64,000 nt of DNA from Gyrodactylus bullatarudis (Eukaryota > Platyhelminthes > Monogenea > Gyrodactylidea > Gyrodactylidae). Positions 49,157-60,123 of the stretch are shown here, piece after piece (position 1 is the first letter of the stretch; each line of letters opens with the position of its first letter). The notes beneath the pieces were generated by a model. It made no database searches. It saw only the letters and a list, made by a program, of their open reading frames with translations, and was not told the origin of the DNA. Location: assembly GCA_012064415.1 (NCBI GenBank), contig SSNU01000098.1, positions 1 through 64,000 of the forward strand, written 5' to 3'. A program made the translations under genes and the position numbers.

Positions 49157-49891
49157 ATGAAGTCTACTGATAAGCTCAGCGAAATTGAAGCAAGAATTGA
49201 TAAGCTCCTAAAGGATGAAACTATAAAGGATAATTTATTAAAGCAAAATCTTCAAAAGGCGATTGAAATCATCAAGGAGGCTTTTCAATGTTACACTAGT
49301 GAAGAACTATTTGTATCTTTTAATGGAGGCAAAGATAGTGCACTCTTACTCTTTCTTGTTCGATATTGTGTTGACAACTTCAATTATTCAATGCCAAGGG
49401 TTTTATATATCGACAAAGGAGATAATTTTGTGGAAATAAATGAATATATCGAGTCGTTTAATAGTCTAATTCTGCCAAATTGTGATGAACACTTCATCCA
49501 GACCACAGGAGACATTAAAAGGGGCTTGGAGAAAATTTTAAGAGAATACTCCAATCTGAAAGCCTCTTTCATAGGACTTCGTTCAACAGATCCATTTTGT
49601 TCTCAACTAACTTTTTTCACTCCCACTGATAATGGTTGGCCTCCTCTAATGAGAATCACTCCTCTACTCTACTTTAGTAACAATCAATTATGGAAAATTG
49701 TTCGGTATATTAACCTACCTTACTGTTGTCTCTATGATCAAGGCTATACTTCGATTGGGGGTACTAAAGATACAAGAAAGAATCCAACCTTAGAAATTAG
49801 AGATCCAAAGACTAACAAAATAGTTGGATACAGGCCTGCTTATGAAATGGTTGATGAGGAAACCGAGAGAGCTGGTCGAAGCACGACTTGA
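49157..49891 (+). CDS. FLAD1: FAD synthase (FMN adenylyltransferase), PAPS-reductase-like
   Basis: Makes FAD from FMN and ATP, last step of flavin cofactor synthesis, cytosolic and mitochondrial. Single exon of 244 aa from ATG 49157. The PP-loop SFNGGKDS at about residues 54-61 binds ATP. Later family motifs are FIGLRSTDPFCSQL, TDNGWPPLMRITPLLYF, NLPYCCLYDQGYTSIGG and KDTRKNPTLEI. The N-terminal molybdopterin-binding-like domain found in long vertebrate FLAD1 is absent; the size is nearer to yeast FAD1 and short isoforms. A TTG-initiated extension to 49130 is open but crosses a splice acceptor, so I use the ATG. It follows COG3 by 273 bp and converges on CAMSAP. Confidence 0.88.
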   Translation: MKSTDKLSEIEARIDKLLKDETIKDNLLKQNLQKAIEIIKEAFQCYTSEELFVSFNGGKDSALLLFLVRYCVDNFNYSMPRVLYIDKGDNFVEINEYIESFNSLILPNCDEHFIQTTGDIKRGLEKILREYSNLKASFIGLRSTDPFCSQLTFFTPTDNGWPPLMRITPLLYFSNNQLWKIVRYINLPYCCLYDQGYTSIGGTKDTRKNPTLEIRDPKTNKIVGYRPAYEMVDEETERAGRSTT

Positions 49892-50209
49892 GAAGCATTG
49901 CTTCCAATTTTTCCAAGAGATTACCATTAGTTTTTATTTTTATAATTAGCTTCTCAGTACAATGATTGCCTAAATTATTTTATTTGAATTCTGAATAAAT
50001 TTTCTACAATAAACTATATAAATAAACTGTATAAGTAGATGCAAATTTGAACAAACATTACTACTGGTACAAGATTACCTATGGTTGAAAATATGAATTT
50101 ATAATAAAGATTCGATAAAATTTATTTCAAAAAGCAAAAATAGAAATCAATCATCGATTCATAAAATTGGAGCTGATTTACGAGAAAAAAGGATCCCTTG
50201 GATAGTATT
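49892..50209. other. Convergent intergenic spacer
   Basis: 318 bp between the FAD synthase stop and the CAMSAP stop. It contains AATAAA-type strings near 49995 and 50023 that could serve the FAD synthase transcript. Confidence 0.4.
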
Positions 50210-53200
50210 CTACGTTGAACAGATTGGCAGGTTTGGTAAATGCTCACCCCTGTTGTGAATGTTAGTCGAGGAAGTGGTCCGGTGGAAATATCCGGGAGAT
50301 TTTGGTATCGTATTCATATTCACTGTCACTGCATCGATTATGGTGGATAGATGAGTGGTTGTTTTGATTTCACTGAAATTCTTCGAACCACTATCATATC
50401 TACATATTGAAAAGAAAAAAATATAATTGTAATTACTTAAAAGTAGATATGTAAATTAAAAAAAACGAATAATATTATTGGGATATTTGCTAATTTGGAG
50501 GCTTTTCATGAATTACATTCAAAAACTTAATTGTTCTGATGCTCATAAATCCCATTTACCCAAATTTCTTTAAAAAACGTTAAAATTAAAAAATTGATCA
50601 GAATATGTAGAGGAAGGATTTTAAACAACTAACAGAACGATTTCCATCCGAAAATTTATACATATTGATCGAAAACGGAAATTTTGTCAATTATAATTTT
50701 GGCACGGATTTAAAATCGAAATTTTGTATATCAGAAAAAAATTCAAAATACATCAAGAGGATATTTTTATGGTAACGCAGGCTCTCGTTTTCCATCTCCC
50801 TTGAAACTCAAACTAGGGACGAGTCTCCCCACTACACCAGAAATCAAATTCACCTCTCTGATAACTGACACCAAGTGCCTACATTATTACAAAATCGATA
50901 TTTATGGTCTCACTGGATCAGAAACATTTGCGCCTTTCTATTCATGTTGATCCCAGATTATTCAGATTTGAAAAACCTTTCTATCAAAAAAAATATTTTT
51001 TTTTCAAAATCTAATACTCTATCAAAATGGCCGAAAAAATTTGTTACTTGCTTGTAATATCTTTCAATCATTTTGTCATTTATATTCCTTGGACCATTTC
51101 CTAAAAGTCGAGACATAACCATGGTCGATTCATCAAGTTTGTACAGACCAGAAAATTGACATCCATTTCTGAGTAGAATAACAAAATGCTTGCCGTCTGT
51201 GCATCCGAGTTCTTCAAGGGCAGCATATTTTGCCGTTTCATTCACCTTGCCGGCCAAACAGCAATAACTGAGGGCATTAGCGATAGCCCGACGATTTGAT
51301 TTACCAGAAGAATTCGTTCGATTATGCTTTGTCATTGAACTGGCTCGAGGCTGCTTACTCAAGGAATTTGTAGCTAACATGAATGATTTTATTAATAATA
51401 ATAGAATAATTTAAAAATCAATATAAAAATACACCCAGAACATTATCAATTTAATTTTGGGATAAGTGCTACAATCTCTAATTAGAATTCGATGCGGATA
51501 AATCATAAAAATTGTCTCAGAGATAAGATTCACCGTGTATCTAAGATATTTGACTTCTCCGCATCGAATTAGAGCTCCAAGGCTCTGTTAATTGAAAATC
51601 AGAGAGGTTTTGGGTGAAGAAAAAAACTCAAAATCTAACTAATCAAGAGTCCCGGCTCAAATTCTAGGTCCAATTAAGAATTGGTCCAAAAAACAAATTT
51701 AAAATAACCATTCTTACTAATCATTTTCATTCGATGTTTAGACTAGATAAAAACAGTTTACTAACTTCTTCTACTGAGGCAGGTGAATGTGTCTGTTTTT
51801 GCTAATCGGGAGCCAAGGTTTTCCATAGAGCAAGATTCCTCCTTCTTTCTCTGTAAGAAATTCTACAAGGAATAAATAAAAATCATTTCAGCTTCAATAT
51901 CCAATAGGCTAGGCTGAAATTTTTTTTCTCCGAACAACTTACGAGAGTACTAACTTTTCTGATAAAATTTATTACTCAAATCATGTTTTGCATATTTTTA
52001 AAGCGTGATAGTCATTCTCCATTATGTCATTGCCCATTTTTCCCACAATATCACACGAAAATGATAAAACAATGAGGTTCACCACGAAGGCCCTCTTGAT
52101 TAAGAAACTCATTAAATTACCAAGATATTCCGGATTTAAGTGATTCATTGAAAATTGAGTGGCAATTTGAAAAATTTTGGAATATTAAAACTGAATGACA
52201 TAAATAGTGAAGCATTTTCGACACATGCTTCAAAACAAAATAATGCTTAGAATTGATAGTTCTATCAGAGAAGTTGGTCCTAATATGGGGTTAAAAATTT
52301 CACCCTAGCCTAGTGGTTTAAGAAACTCACAAAGCATTTAGAAATAATCTAAGTAAACGCTTTGTCAGTTTCTTTTGTACTAGTTTCGGTGGGTTCCATT
52401 TGTAAGCTGTAACATTAAGCGATATGGGCTAATCCATTACCAAATAAGACATTGCTGTAAGATATATTACTTAAGCATCTAGAAGGAAATATTTCTAGTT
52501 AACCTTTGTAAGGAAAGGTGCTGCACTATTCAGTTTATTATATTCAGAGTCTTAAGCTACTATTTTTGAAGCTCTGCTCATCACCAATGAAATCAGCTTC
52601 AAGATCAACGTTCACAAGTTATTATGACTAGTTTCATGTATCAATAGTAGGCTTTAACCCTTTCGGTGCCGAGACTATTTGGCCGAAAATATTACTTTTG
52701 CAAGTTCACATTGTGGGCTTCAATTAAAACTTTTATTGATCCAGAAACCTATCAAACTGGTAGAGTTATGAAGGTTCAAAAAATTTGGAAAATGGACATA
52801 TATGTCCATCGGCACCGAAAGGGTTAATAATGCTTGGGAGCAGATTCTGGAGTGATGAATTGCCAAGATTACCTGATAAATTTCCTGTCTGCGTTTCTTT
52901 TCTTTTTCCCTGTTAGCATTTCGTTGATCGAGATAATTTCTCGAGATACTGTCAATGGAAGCACATGATAAACGGGGTGTTGATCTAGTTGCAGAAAATT
53001 CACGATTCTTTAAGCGTTTAATGTCACGCTGACGTTGGTTCTCCATCAGAGCTCTCTGCTTGGCTAGCATCTTTTCCACTCTGGTATCCAACTCAGACAT
53101 TGATTGCTAAAAGAAAAATGCATTAGAAGAATTTAACAATGTTAACCCTCTCGCTCGATATCATAATTTTTATTCTGTAATCCTACTAATTGGACTCATG

Positions 53201-55669
53201 TGATAAATGTCTATTTAGATAATATTTTTGTCGGATCACTCTTTAATAGTTTTTTTCAATGAGGTCGTATACGTCCGATCGGTACTCAAAGAGTAACAAA
53301 AAAATCAAGTTGACTTGTAAGCGACAAATATCCTTTTATGTATTGAATATTGACGTATACTTACAAATACATCCGAAATTCCCATACAGTTATTTATCAT
53401 TTTCAATATAAGAAAGAATTTTTTTAATTTAGAGAAATACAGTTGTACCTCTATAAAAAATGTAAAAAACCTATCCCTCTCCTCTCTGCCCCTTTTAAGT
53501 TGAGTAAAATAATGTATAGCTACTATAAAGTAGGTTTATGAGTGTCAAACTTTCCAAAATATATAATTCGGTCAAGCCTAATTCATTCAATAAAGAATTT
53601 TCTGCTGATTCTTTCTATCTGATAAAAATACCAGATTCGTTCATTTCTTGTCTCATAAAACACTCTCAAACATTGGAGCAGTTTTGATTTTGGATTAAAA
53701 AATGATTTTTCTCTTTTTCGTCTTTTCACACTTTTGACCTATACCCCTCCCCTTATTAACACCCACAATTGGGGAACAACTGTAATTATAGCATACATCA
53801 CTCTTTCCCCTATAATCACACTGAGATATTCAACGATTAACTGGAAATATTAATGAGCAATCAATCCTTCTTATACAACAACAAATTTCAACGTGCAAAG
53901 AATTAGCATTTGGTATGTTATTCTCCTGAAAGGGTCCCAAAGTTCATCAAAAGGAATCGGTCTGCCAAATTCAATTAAAAATTGTCTGATTTCATCATAA
54001 AATCTTTGATTTGCTGACTTGATCACTTTTGTTCTTCGAAAATATTTTACTCGTGCCAGACTAATTCCCAATTGAGAGGAAATTTCTTTGGAAGTTTTGC
54101 CTTCCGCAACTAAATAATTAATGTCGGTTCTCAGATCATGTTTCATGGTTGTTGACAGTGAAAATGAATTGTAAATTAAATTGTTGATCAAATTGAAATT
54201 TAGAGTGTTCTCATTGGACAAAAAATAATTATAATCGAAAGGTTTAGAGGATATGAACCTTTCAGGAGAATAACATACCAAATGCTAATTCTTTGCACGT
54301 TGAAATTTGTTGTTGTATAAGAAGGATTGATTGCTCATTAATATTTCCAGTTAATCGTTGAATATCTCAGTGTGATTATAGGGGAAAGAGTGATGTATGC
54401 TATAATTACAGTTGTTCCCCAATTGTGGGTGTTAATAAGGGGAGGGGTATAGGTCAAAAGTGTGAAAAGACGAAAAAGAGAAAAATCATTTTTTAATCCA
54501 AAATCAAAACTGCTCCAATGTTTGAGAGTGTTTTATGAGACAAGAAATGAACGAATCTGGTATTTTTATTAGATAGAAAGAATCAGCAGAAAATTCTTTA
54601 TTGAATGAATTAGGCTTGACCGAATTATATATATATACTCATAAACCTACTTTATAGTAGCTATACATTATTTTACTCAACTTAAAAGGGGCAGAGAGGA
54701 GAGGGATAGGTTTTTTACATTTTTTATAGAGGTACAACTGTATACTATTCTCGATGAATTTGGGAATTCTTGATTTTTACAAAAATCTCATTTTTTCATC
54801 AAGGTATCGAAATTTTTGAAATAAAGTTTTTTATGGAAAGTTTTAGAGCCATTTTAAAATTCGAGATGGCTCGATTTTTTAATTTTTTTAAACTTTGAGT
54901 TGAAAATTTTTGTTGATCTGGAAAAAAGGTCTGAAAGGAATCAAACGTTTTTTTAGGATCATCATTAGACAAAGAAAATATTTACTCTTATTCATTTTTT
55001 TGATTCATTTGACTGATGCAGAAAAATTATTGGGTCTTTAAGATAAGCTTGGTATGTATGTATTTGAAAATTCTTGAACGTAATTGGTAAAGATCAAAAA
55101 TGTGTGTTTTTGCTTGACTGGAAATTGCATAATTCATTGACCTGACCCAAGCGTTAAGACCCTAACCTAAAATCTTTTTAGCTTATCTATAATAAATAAA
55201 TCTATATAAAATTTTTGGCACAAATTCAAAATTTATTATTCTCAAATCAAATTTAGTTCTGGATGTAAGTAATTTAGAAAATTTGCCTTTCTCTAGTATT
55301 TCTTTTTTAATATTTATGTATAATACTAATATGAAATAGAATTTGAGAAATTGTATTTCTGATTTCATCAAGACCAACTTTTTTGCACGAACAAATTATG
55401 AATGTAAGGGTCAATATGGGGATCAAACTATTCTGAGACTTACTTTATTTGGGTCCCTTTTATCAAGGACTATACTGAATGAGACTCCACTTGTTTTGAG
55501 GTTGTGTGAAGCCTTCAGAGTTCCCTCCTCATACTTGACTCCGTCTCGATACCTGTCGTTATTCACATCATCGTAGTCCTCTTCTTCATCTACGACTGGA
55601 CTTGAATTTATGGACTTTTCAAGGTTGTTCAGATTGTTTTCACTTTCGACAAACTTTTCCAATTTCAAT
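50210..55669 (-). CDS. CAMSAP: CAMSAP/patronin, 3' part with CKK domain
   Basis: Microtubule minus-end-binding protein. Exons found (minus): 55444-55669, 52873-53106, 51766-51862, 51052-51373 and 50210-50399, 1069 nt in phase, about 355 codons. The CKK domain spans the last two exons: GKSNRRAIANALSYCCLAGK, then HFVILLRNGCQFSGLY, RNINDKMIERYYKYDSGSK. Upstream is a basic coiled coil (RALMENQRQRDIKRLKN, NREKEKKRRQEIYQNFLQ). The last intron starts with GC (AA|GCAAGT) and restores the conserved YYKYDSG; a GT donor there would give a stop. The N-terminal calponin-homology domain was not found in the window, so the gene is 5'-incomplete here. The 55444 exon is supported by splice sites, phase and an acidic, CAMSAP-like composition only. 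Confidence 0.8.
50400..51051 (-). other. CAMSAP last intron (GC-AG)
   Basis: 652 nt beginning GCAAGT and ending ATATGTAG on the minus strand. No element inside is recognised; the 60-codon plus-strand frame at 50875 is considered chance. Confidence 0.65.
51374..51765 (-). other. CAMSAP intron with a hairpin
   Basis: 392-nt intron. ATTAGAATTCGATGCGG at about 51481 pairs with CCGCATCGAATTAGAG at about 51561, a stem of 14-15 bp around an 80-bp loop. Meaning unknown. Confidence 0.45.
51863..52872 (-). other. CAMSAP intron holding a piggyBac-type MITE
   Basis: 1.0-kb intron. Apart from the element at 52658-52823 I see nothing recognisable. Confidence 0.55.
52658..52823. mobile_element. piggyBac-type MITE
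   Basis: The ends are perfect inverted repeats, CCCTTTCGGTGCCGA and TCGGCACCGAAAGGG, each bordered by TTAA (52654-52657 and 52824-52827). TTAA duplication with CCC...GGG termini is the piggyBac signature. The element is 166 bp and has no ORF. An interior stretch (AATTAAAACTTTTATTGATC onward) recurs at 56228-56318. Confidence 0.75.
53440..54740. mobile_element. Tigger/pogo-like DNA element with ~490-bp inverted repeats
   Basis: The ends are CAGTTGTACCTC and GAGGTACAACTG, flanked by TA on both sides (53438-53439, 54741-54742), as in Tc1/mariner-pogo insertions. The left arm 53440-53933 is mirrored by 54258-54740 with very few differences (for example a TA-repeat expansion near 54625). The 320-bp centre carries most of the ORF described separately. 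The arms are far longer than usual pogo termini, so this looks like a partly palindromic, non-autonomous derivative. Confidence 0.75.
53871..54281 (-). CDS. HTH-containing ORF inside the Tigger-like element
   Basis: 136-codon frame. The central part, TDINYLVAEGKTSKEISSQL then GISLARVKYFRRTKV, looks like a helix-turn-helix of the kind found at transposase N-termini (residues about 52-85). Both ends of the frame run into the inverted-repeat arms, and the last residues are not conserved-looking. There is no DDE catalytic region, so if it is a transposase remnant it is only the DNA-binding portion. A chance frame is possible but less likely given the HTH and location. Confidence 0.45.
   Translation of the reverse strand: MVCYSPERFISSKPFDYNYFLSNENTLNFNLINNLIYNSFSLSTTMKHDLRTDINYLVAEGKTSKEISSQLGISLARVKYFRRTKVIKSANQRFYDEIRQFLIEFGRPIPFDELWDPFRRITYQMLILCTLKFVVV
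54750..54990 (+). repeat. Dispersed-repeat copy
   Basis: GATGAATTTGGGAATTCTTG followed by ATTTTTACAAAAATCTCA is the family head. The AAAATTTTTGTTGATCTG core block follows near 54903. It abuts the right end of the Tigger-like element. Confidence 0.55.
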
Positions 55670-55779
55670 CTGAAATTTGATTAAAGTTTAGTGAACTGGA
55701 ACACAATTTACAAGATTTTTTACTGAATAATTCGGCCTAGAGAGCAAGTATGGCAGCTGATCTATCACTGTTAACTTAA

Positions 55780-56220
55780 GCTAGTTGACATGAAGATGAG
55801 AAAAGTCAAGAAAAAATTTGTTTTTCAATGATGAAATAAGCCGATAAGTTGTTGAAATTTAAAAAAATTTCCGAAAAAATTCAATCTGACCAAAATTAGA
55901 CAGTTTTCGAATTTTTAAAATGCCCTGAATTTCCACTTTTTCAACTTTTGAGCCCAAATTTTTTATTTATTTCAAAGATTTGAAGCAGTTAAATGCAGAT
56001 ATTCAAGACCAGCATGAGACAAAGAATTCGACTTGGGCCATGGAGGTAGAAAGGAATATATTGTTTTCAAGAAGAAGTTAAGCTTCTAAATTTTGGATCA
56101 TTCCCCTTCGTCATTGAATTTTTTCAGAAATTTTTTTCTTTATTTTTTCAATTTATTGGCTCATTTTATCATGGAATTTGAAAAATAATTTTTTTCCTGA
56201 CTTTCCTGAGAAAAAATTGA
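55780..56220. repeat. Foldback repeat with dispersed-repeat head
   Basis: Starts AGCTAGTTGACATGAAGATG, the family head. The following ~90 bp (TTTCAATGATGAAATAAGCC and GAAAAAATTCAAT) are mirrored at about 56118-56215 (CATTGAATTTTTTCAGAAAT and GGCTCATTTTATCATGG). A related arm occurs at 17812-18030. Confidence 0.6.
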
Positions 56221-56227
56221 GTGTGTT

Positions 56228-56318
56228 TTAATTAAAACTTTAATTGATCCAGAAACCTATCAAACTGGTAGAGTTATGAAGGTTCAAAAAATTTGGAAAA
56301 TGGACATCGGCACTGAGA
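56228..56318. mobile_element. Fragment of the piggyBac-type MITE
   Basis: TTGATCCAGAAACCTATCAA through GGACATCGGCACTGAGAATG matches the right two-thirds of the element at 52658-52823. The terminal CCGAAAGGG has decayed and the left end is missing. Confidence 0.65.
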
Positions 56319-56489
56319 ATGACAAAATGTTCTGTCAATTCATCAAATTGGCGAATGAGATTAGTAATCTATGATAGCTAATCATAAGGTTATAAAATAT
56401 GAAAAAATATATTTGAAAAATGTGCAATCAAAACGAAAATCATCTGATTAATGGAGGTATGAATAAAGTAAAGACTTAGAGTAATCTAA

Positions 56490-57867
56490 TTTAGATCTAT
56501 TGTGTGACATGACAGATTTAAGATTAGTCAGGTCATTACAATCAGACAATTTATATTTTAAATTAATAGCGTTGAAATTAGATAATAGGTAATTAGCATC
56601 GTATTTAGAATCCTGAGATTATAGTTATTCTCAGAAACGGAATAGGACTCAGAAAATTTTTTAACTATGAACGCATATCAAATTAACAAGAATATTTCCT
56701 CACGAAGAAAATTATGCATTCTAAATTGAATATTATTTTTTTACTTTTTTCTGGAGTAAGCCCTTGTCAAATAAATGGAAACAAATCTTATCTTACTTGA
56801 TCATGAACCATCTCTTTCATTCATGCTGGTTCTAAAGTGTCTCAATCTCGTAACAAGGTTTGATCTGAGAGCTTTTAAGTGGTCCAACAAAAATTTAAAC
56901 TTGGAATTTCATTTCAACTTTATTCATTTCATAACTGAATGTCTGATCAGTAGGGCCTCAATAAAGTACTATTTAGTATATTTTTACTCTTTTTTTTGTT
57001 AGAAAAATTTATTAATATATACAATATAGGTAAATATGAACATAAATAAATCTTATATAACAATATAATGTGCAAAAATATACAATACATATTTGGTCTA
57101 TGTGATTTAGTTCATTTAACAGTCAAGTAACTAAATGAGTCTGAGCAATAATTCGAAGACCAAACTGGATTTGATAATTTATAAATGTAGGGAAGAGTAT
57201 AAGAGAGATTTTGAATAATCAATTTTTGATCTAATATATGCCATAATAGATTTAAGATCATGGGTGTTGTTACAATCTGAAAGATTGTATTTAGCATCTA
57301 ATTGTCTAAAAGACGACAATAAAATATGGTCATTATAGTTTTTATTCCTTAGATTGTAAGAGGAGGTAATGGATGACGACGAGTTTGTAAAACTTTTTAT
57401 AATAAAAGCGCATCTTCTGATCCACAGTGGCTGTAGCCCCGAGATCGAGATGAGCGCATTGTAAGAGTCAAGTTTCGGATACAGAGAGTGTAAAAACGAT
57501 ATTGGATTCTTTCAATCTCTAAAGATTGATAGTGATTTATATCGTATAAAAGAGGAAATAAATAGTCAAAATGACTTAGGACTAGGCATTTATAAGCTTT
57601 TAGTTTAAGTACAATAGATTTGGAGAATTTTTGAATAGTTTTTAAATAATAAAAAATCTTTTTAAAATTAGAATAAGGGTCAATTTTTAATTTTGAATCA
57701 ATACTGAAACCCAGATCAAAAGTAAAGGAGACTATTTCTCCAGGAAATAGAAGCGATTCAAGGAGGGTTGCAGGGAGACCCAATGGGAGCATTATCTTGC
57801 ATTTATCTCTGAGAGCCCCATGGACTCGAGTGAATCTTTTAAAGAGTAGAAGTAGTACTCTAGACAA
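56490..57867 (-). pseudogene. LINE ORF2 3' fragments (CR1/jockey-like)
   Basis: The minus-strand frame 57867-57397 (156 aa) parallels the C-terminal part of the LINE at 63099-63830. KCKIMLPLGLP, GEIVSFTFDLGFSID and LEIERIQYRFYTLC correspond to KCKIMTPINLP, GEFVSSTIDLGFEID and LELERVQYRFLHYL. After a frame disruption the similarity continues to about 57110. A second remnant of the same 3' segment (TTACAATCAGACAATTTATA) is at about 56490-56700. Both are 5'-truncated, the usual outcome of LINE retrotransposition, and non-functional. Confidence 0.7.
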
Positions 57868-59159
57868 AGGACTGGCTGAGTTGCAATAATCTGAAGAAAA
57901 AATTTAAACTGAAAGGATATATTTTGAAAAATATGCGCTATAACAGTTAAATGGTCAAAAATATTTGACAAAAATCAGAAATTTTGATGACACAAGATTT
58001 GAATACTTCTAAATTTTGCAAGAATTTACTATTTTTACTCAGAATCTCTTAAATTTTCTTCAAGGTACTATTTTTTATTTTATTTGGTACTATTTTTGAG
58101 GCCCTGCTGATCAAACAGAATATTCTCCTATATTCAACCGAATAAGTAATTTTTATGTTTTGTTGTTGAAAATTCTCCTATTTTTCTCAAAAAATGCTAT
58201 TCTGTAAACGCCCATTTTATAGTTTAAGTTTATGTGGAAAATTATCCATTTAATTATTATCATCAGACATTTAGATAGGGGAAAATATTTTCAGATATAA
58301 ATCAGACCTTGTGATATGTGTAAAGTGTCAGTTGTATGGTAAAAGAATGGCGCTTAATTTCGTCAGCCTTTCAACCCCCTACATGTCTCCAATTATACGT
58401 TTTTTATAAACCAAAATAATTACACTAATTTCGAACCTGAATCGGTTTCGAGAATCAAAATTTCGTTCAAATGATGAAGATGGTTAAAATTTTCATTTCA
58501 TTCGCCCAAAATGAGTTTTCTTCTAAACTCTATGACAGAAATCAAGTTTAAGCATTGTATTCGAAATCTAAAAGCATGATTGTACGATAGAAAGATATCT
58601 TAATTCAACTTCGAGACCTTTCTTGATAGAAAGTTTTAGGCTGCTTTTCTCTTTCGAATGCAATGAAATCAAAAGGATCTGGGCATTTTTTCGATCAGGA
58701 TTTTAGATAGAAATACTATTTTTTTGTAGCAAAAAATTTTATTTCTAAGGTGAAAAAGGATTTACCAAATTAATTATTCCCATTAGTTTCCAATGTCAAT
58801 TAATCCTGATTAGTAAGAACGAAATTCTCTTTAATTGTAATTGATTAAGTTTACAAGCTGGTTCAATCAACAATTGAGTAAAAGTTAACGATTAGGAGGA
58901 GAAATATCTTTCCGAAATTCCTATGCTATAACCAAATGTCTTTGAATACAAACATATATTGATTTTTATTCATAATTATGCATACGTTACACACGTATGA
59001 CTTCCTTAAAGATTATGAGTAGAGGGTAGAAGACTGCTTTCCTCATAGATAAACTTGAATCTATAGTATCAAATGTTAAAATATTTGTGGATTCCGAGTT
59101 AAGATTTAAATAATCTCTCGTCCCTGACTAGTCCTTCAGTGTTAGATCACAGAAGAAAG

Positions 59160-59420
59160 TAATGCTAATTAATATGGAATTGGGAATTTATGGTTTTTAC
59201 AAAGTTGAAAGAAATTGAATTTGATCAAGGTTACTTGGTATCTAAATCATGAGTCTTACTTTTACGATTTGAAGAAAAAGAAATCAATTTTCATGAAATC
59301 TATGGTATATTTCAAATCTCAAGTTAGCTTCGAAATCCCATCTTTTTGAACTTTGGGTCGAGATTTTTTGTTGATTTCAAAGTGAGAGAGTGATCAAAAG
59401 TTGATTCTTAGAATCAAAAA
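59160..59420 (+). repeat. Dispersed-repeat copy
   Basis: Begins GCTAATTAATATGGAATTGG then GAATTTATGGTTTTTACAAA; the core block, TTTTTTGTTGATTTCAAAGT, lies near 59365. Closest in layout to the 10845 copy. Confidence 0.6.
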
Positions 59421-59847
59421 AAAACCATGCATGTCCAGTTTTATAATTTCAGCATTTTCTGATCAAAAAAGATAAATCTTTCAATAAGAATTAAGAATTT
59501 TATCCGAAAAAATTTCAGATATGAATAAAGGTCGAATGAATACTTGATTTAAAAATTCCTTATTCGTCTATAGATCTGAGGAACTAATGTCAGAGTTATT
59601 ACTAGATAAAGATAAACTTACATTTTCATATACATCCGGATAACTGTAGATGTTCATCAATTAAAATATTAACAAGGGGAATTATATTTTATAGAGATAT
59701 GTACATTTCGCCAGGTCTTATCAGTCTTAATTCCTCGTTCAATATTTAATAAAATTTGTTACAATGAAATGTTTATGAATGAAATTTGAACAAGAATAGT
59801 TTGTCATTTAAAAAACACATTGATAGATGCGGATGTGAGGCGAACGA

Positions 59848-60122
59848 AAGTCTTCATCCAAAAAGATGGGATAGCTATGCGTTCCCCTATTAGTCCTCTT
59901 TTAGCTGATATCTTCTTAGGCTGGTTAGAACTAAATAAAATGTCTGAAACAATCAATTCTTTTACTGATGTTTACATCAGATATGTCGATGACACTTTTA
60001 TTTTGATGAAGCCTAACGTATCATTACATGATTTTTTCTTAAAGATGAACTCTTTTCATCCAAATACCAAGTTTACTATGGAAAAATAATCTAATGATAT
60101 TTTAAGCTTCTTAGATGTGAAA
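59848..60122 (+). pseudogene. Penelope-like reverse-transcriptase fragment
   Basis: Encodes [20 protein letters not shown] and [15 protein letters not shown], clearly the RT motif B-C region of the elements at 21089-24238 but diverged in nucleotides. A TAA at 60087-60089 interrupts it, after which DILSFLDVK continues in the same frame to about 60122. It begins abruptly at about 59848 and stops where the LINE starts, so it is a truncated copy into or next to which the LINE inserted. Confidence 0.8.
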
Positions 60123-60123
60123 A

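Larger units (their letters stand above)
53107..55443 (-). other. CAMSAP intron with a Tigger-like element
   Basis: 2.3-kb intron. It contains the element at 53440-54740 and dispersed-repeat sequence at about 54750-54990. A sequence at 53144-53299, starting TTAACCCTCTCGCTCGA and ending near GAGTAA, may be a decayed relative of the piggyBac-type MITE. Confidence 0.55.
55670..59847. other. Region upstream of the known CAMSAP exons
   Basis: It contains a foldback repeat (55780-56220), a MITE fragment (56228-56318), minus-strand LINE fragments (56490-57867) and a dispersed-repeat copy at about 59160-59420. No CAMSAP calponin-homology exon was recognised. The stretch 57900-59150 is AT-rich with no feature seen. 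Confidence 0.5.
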
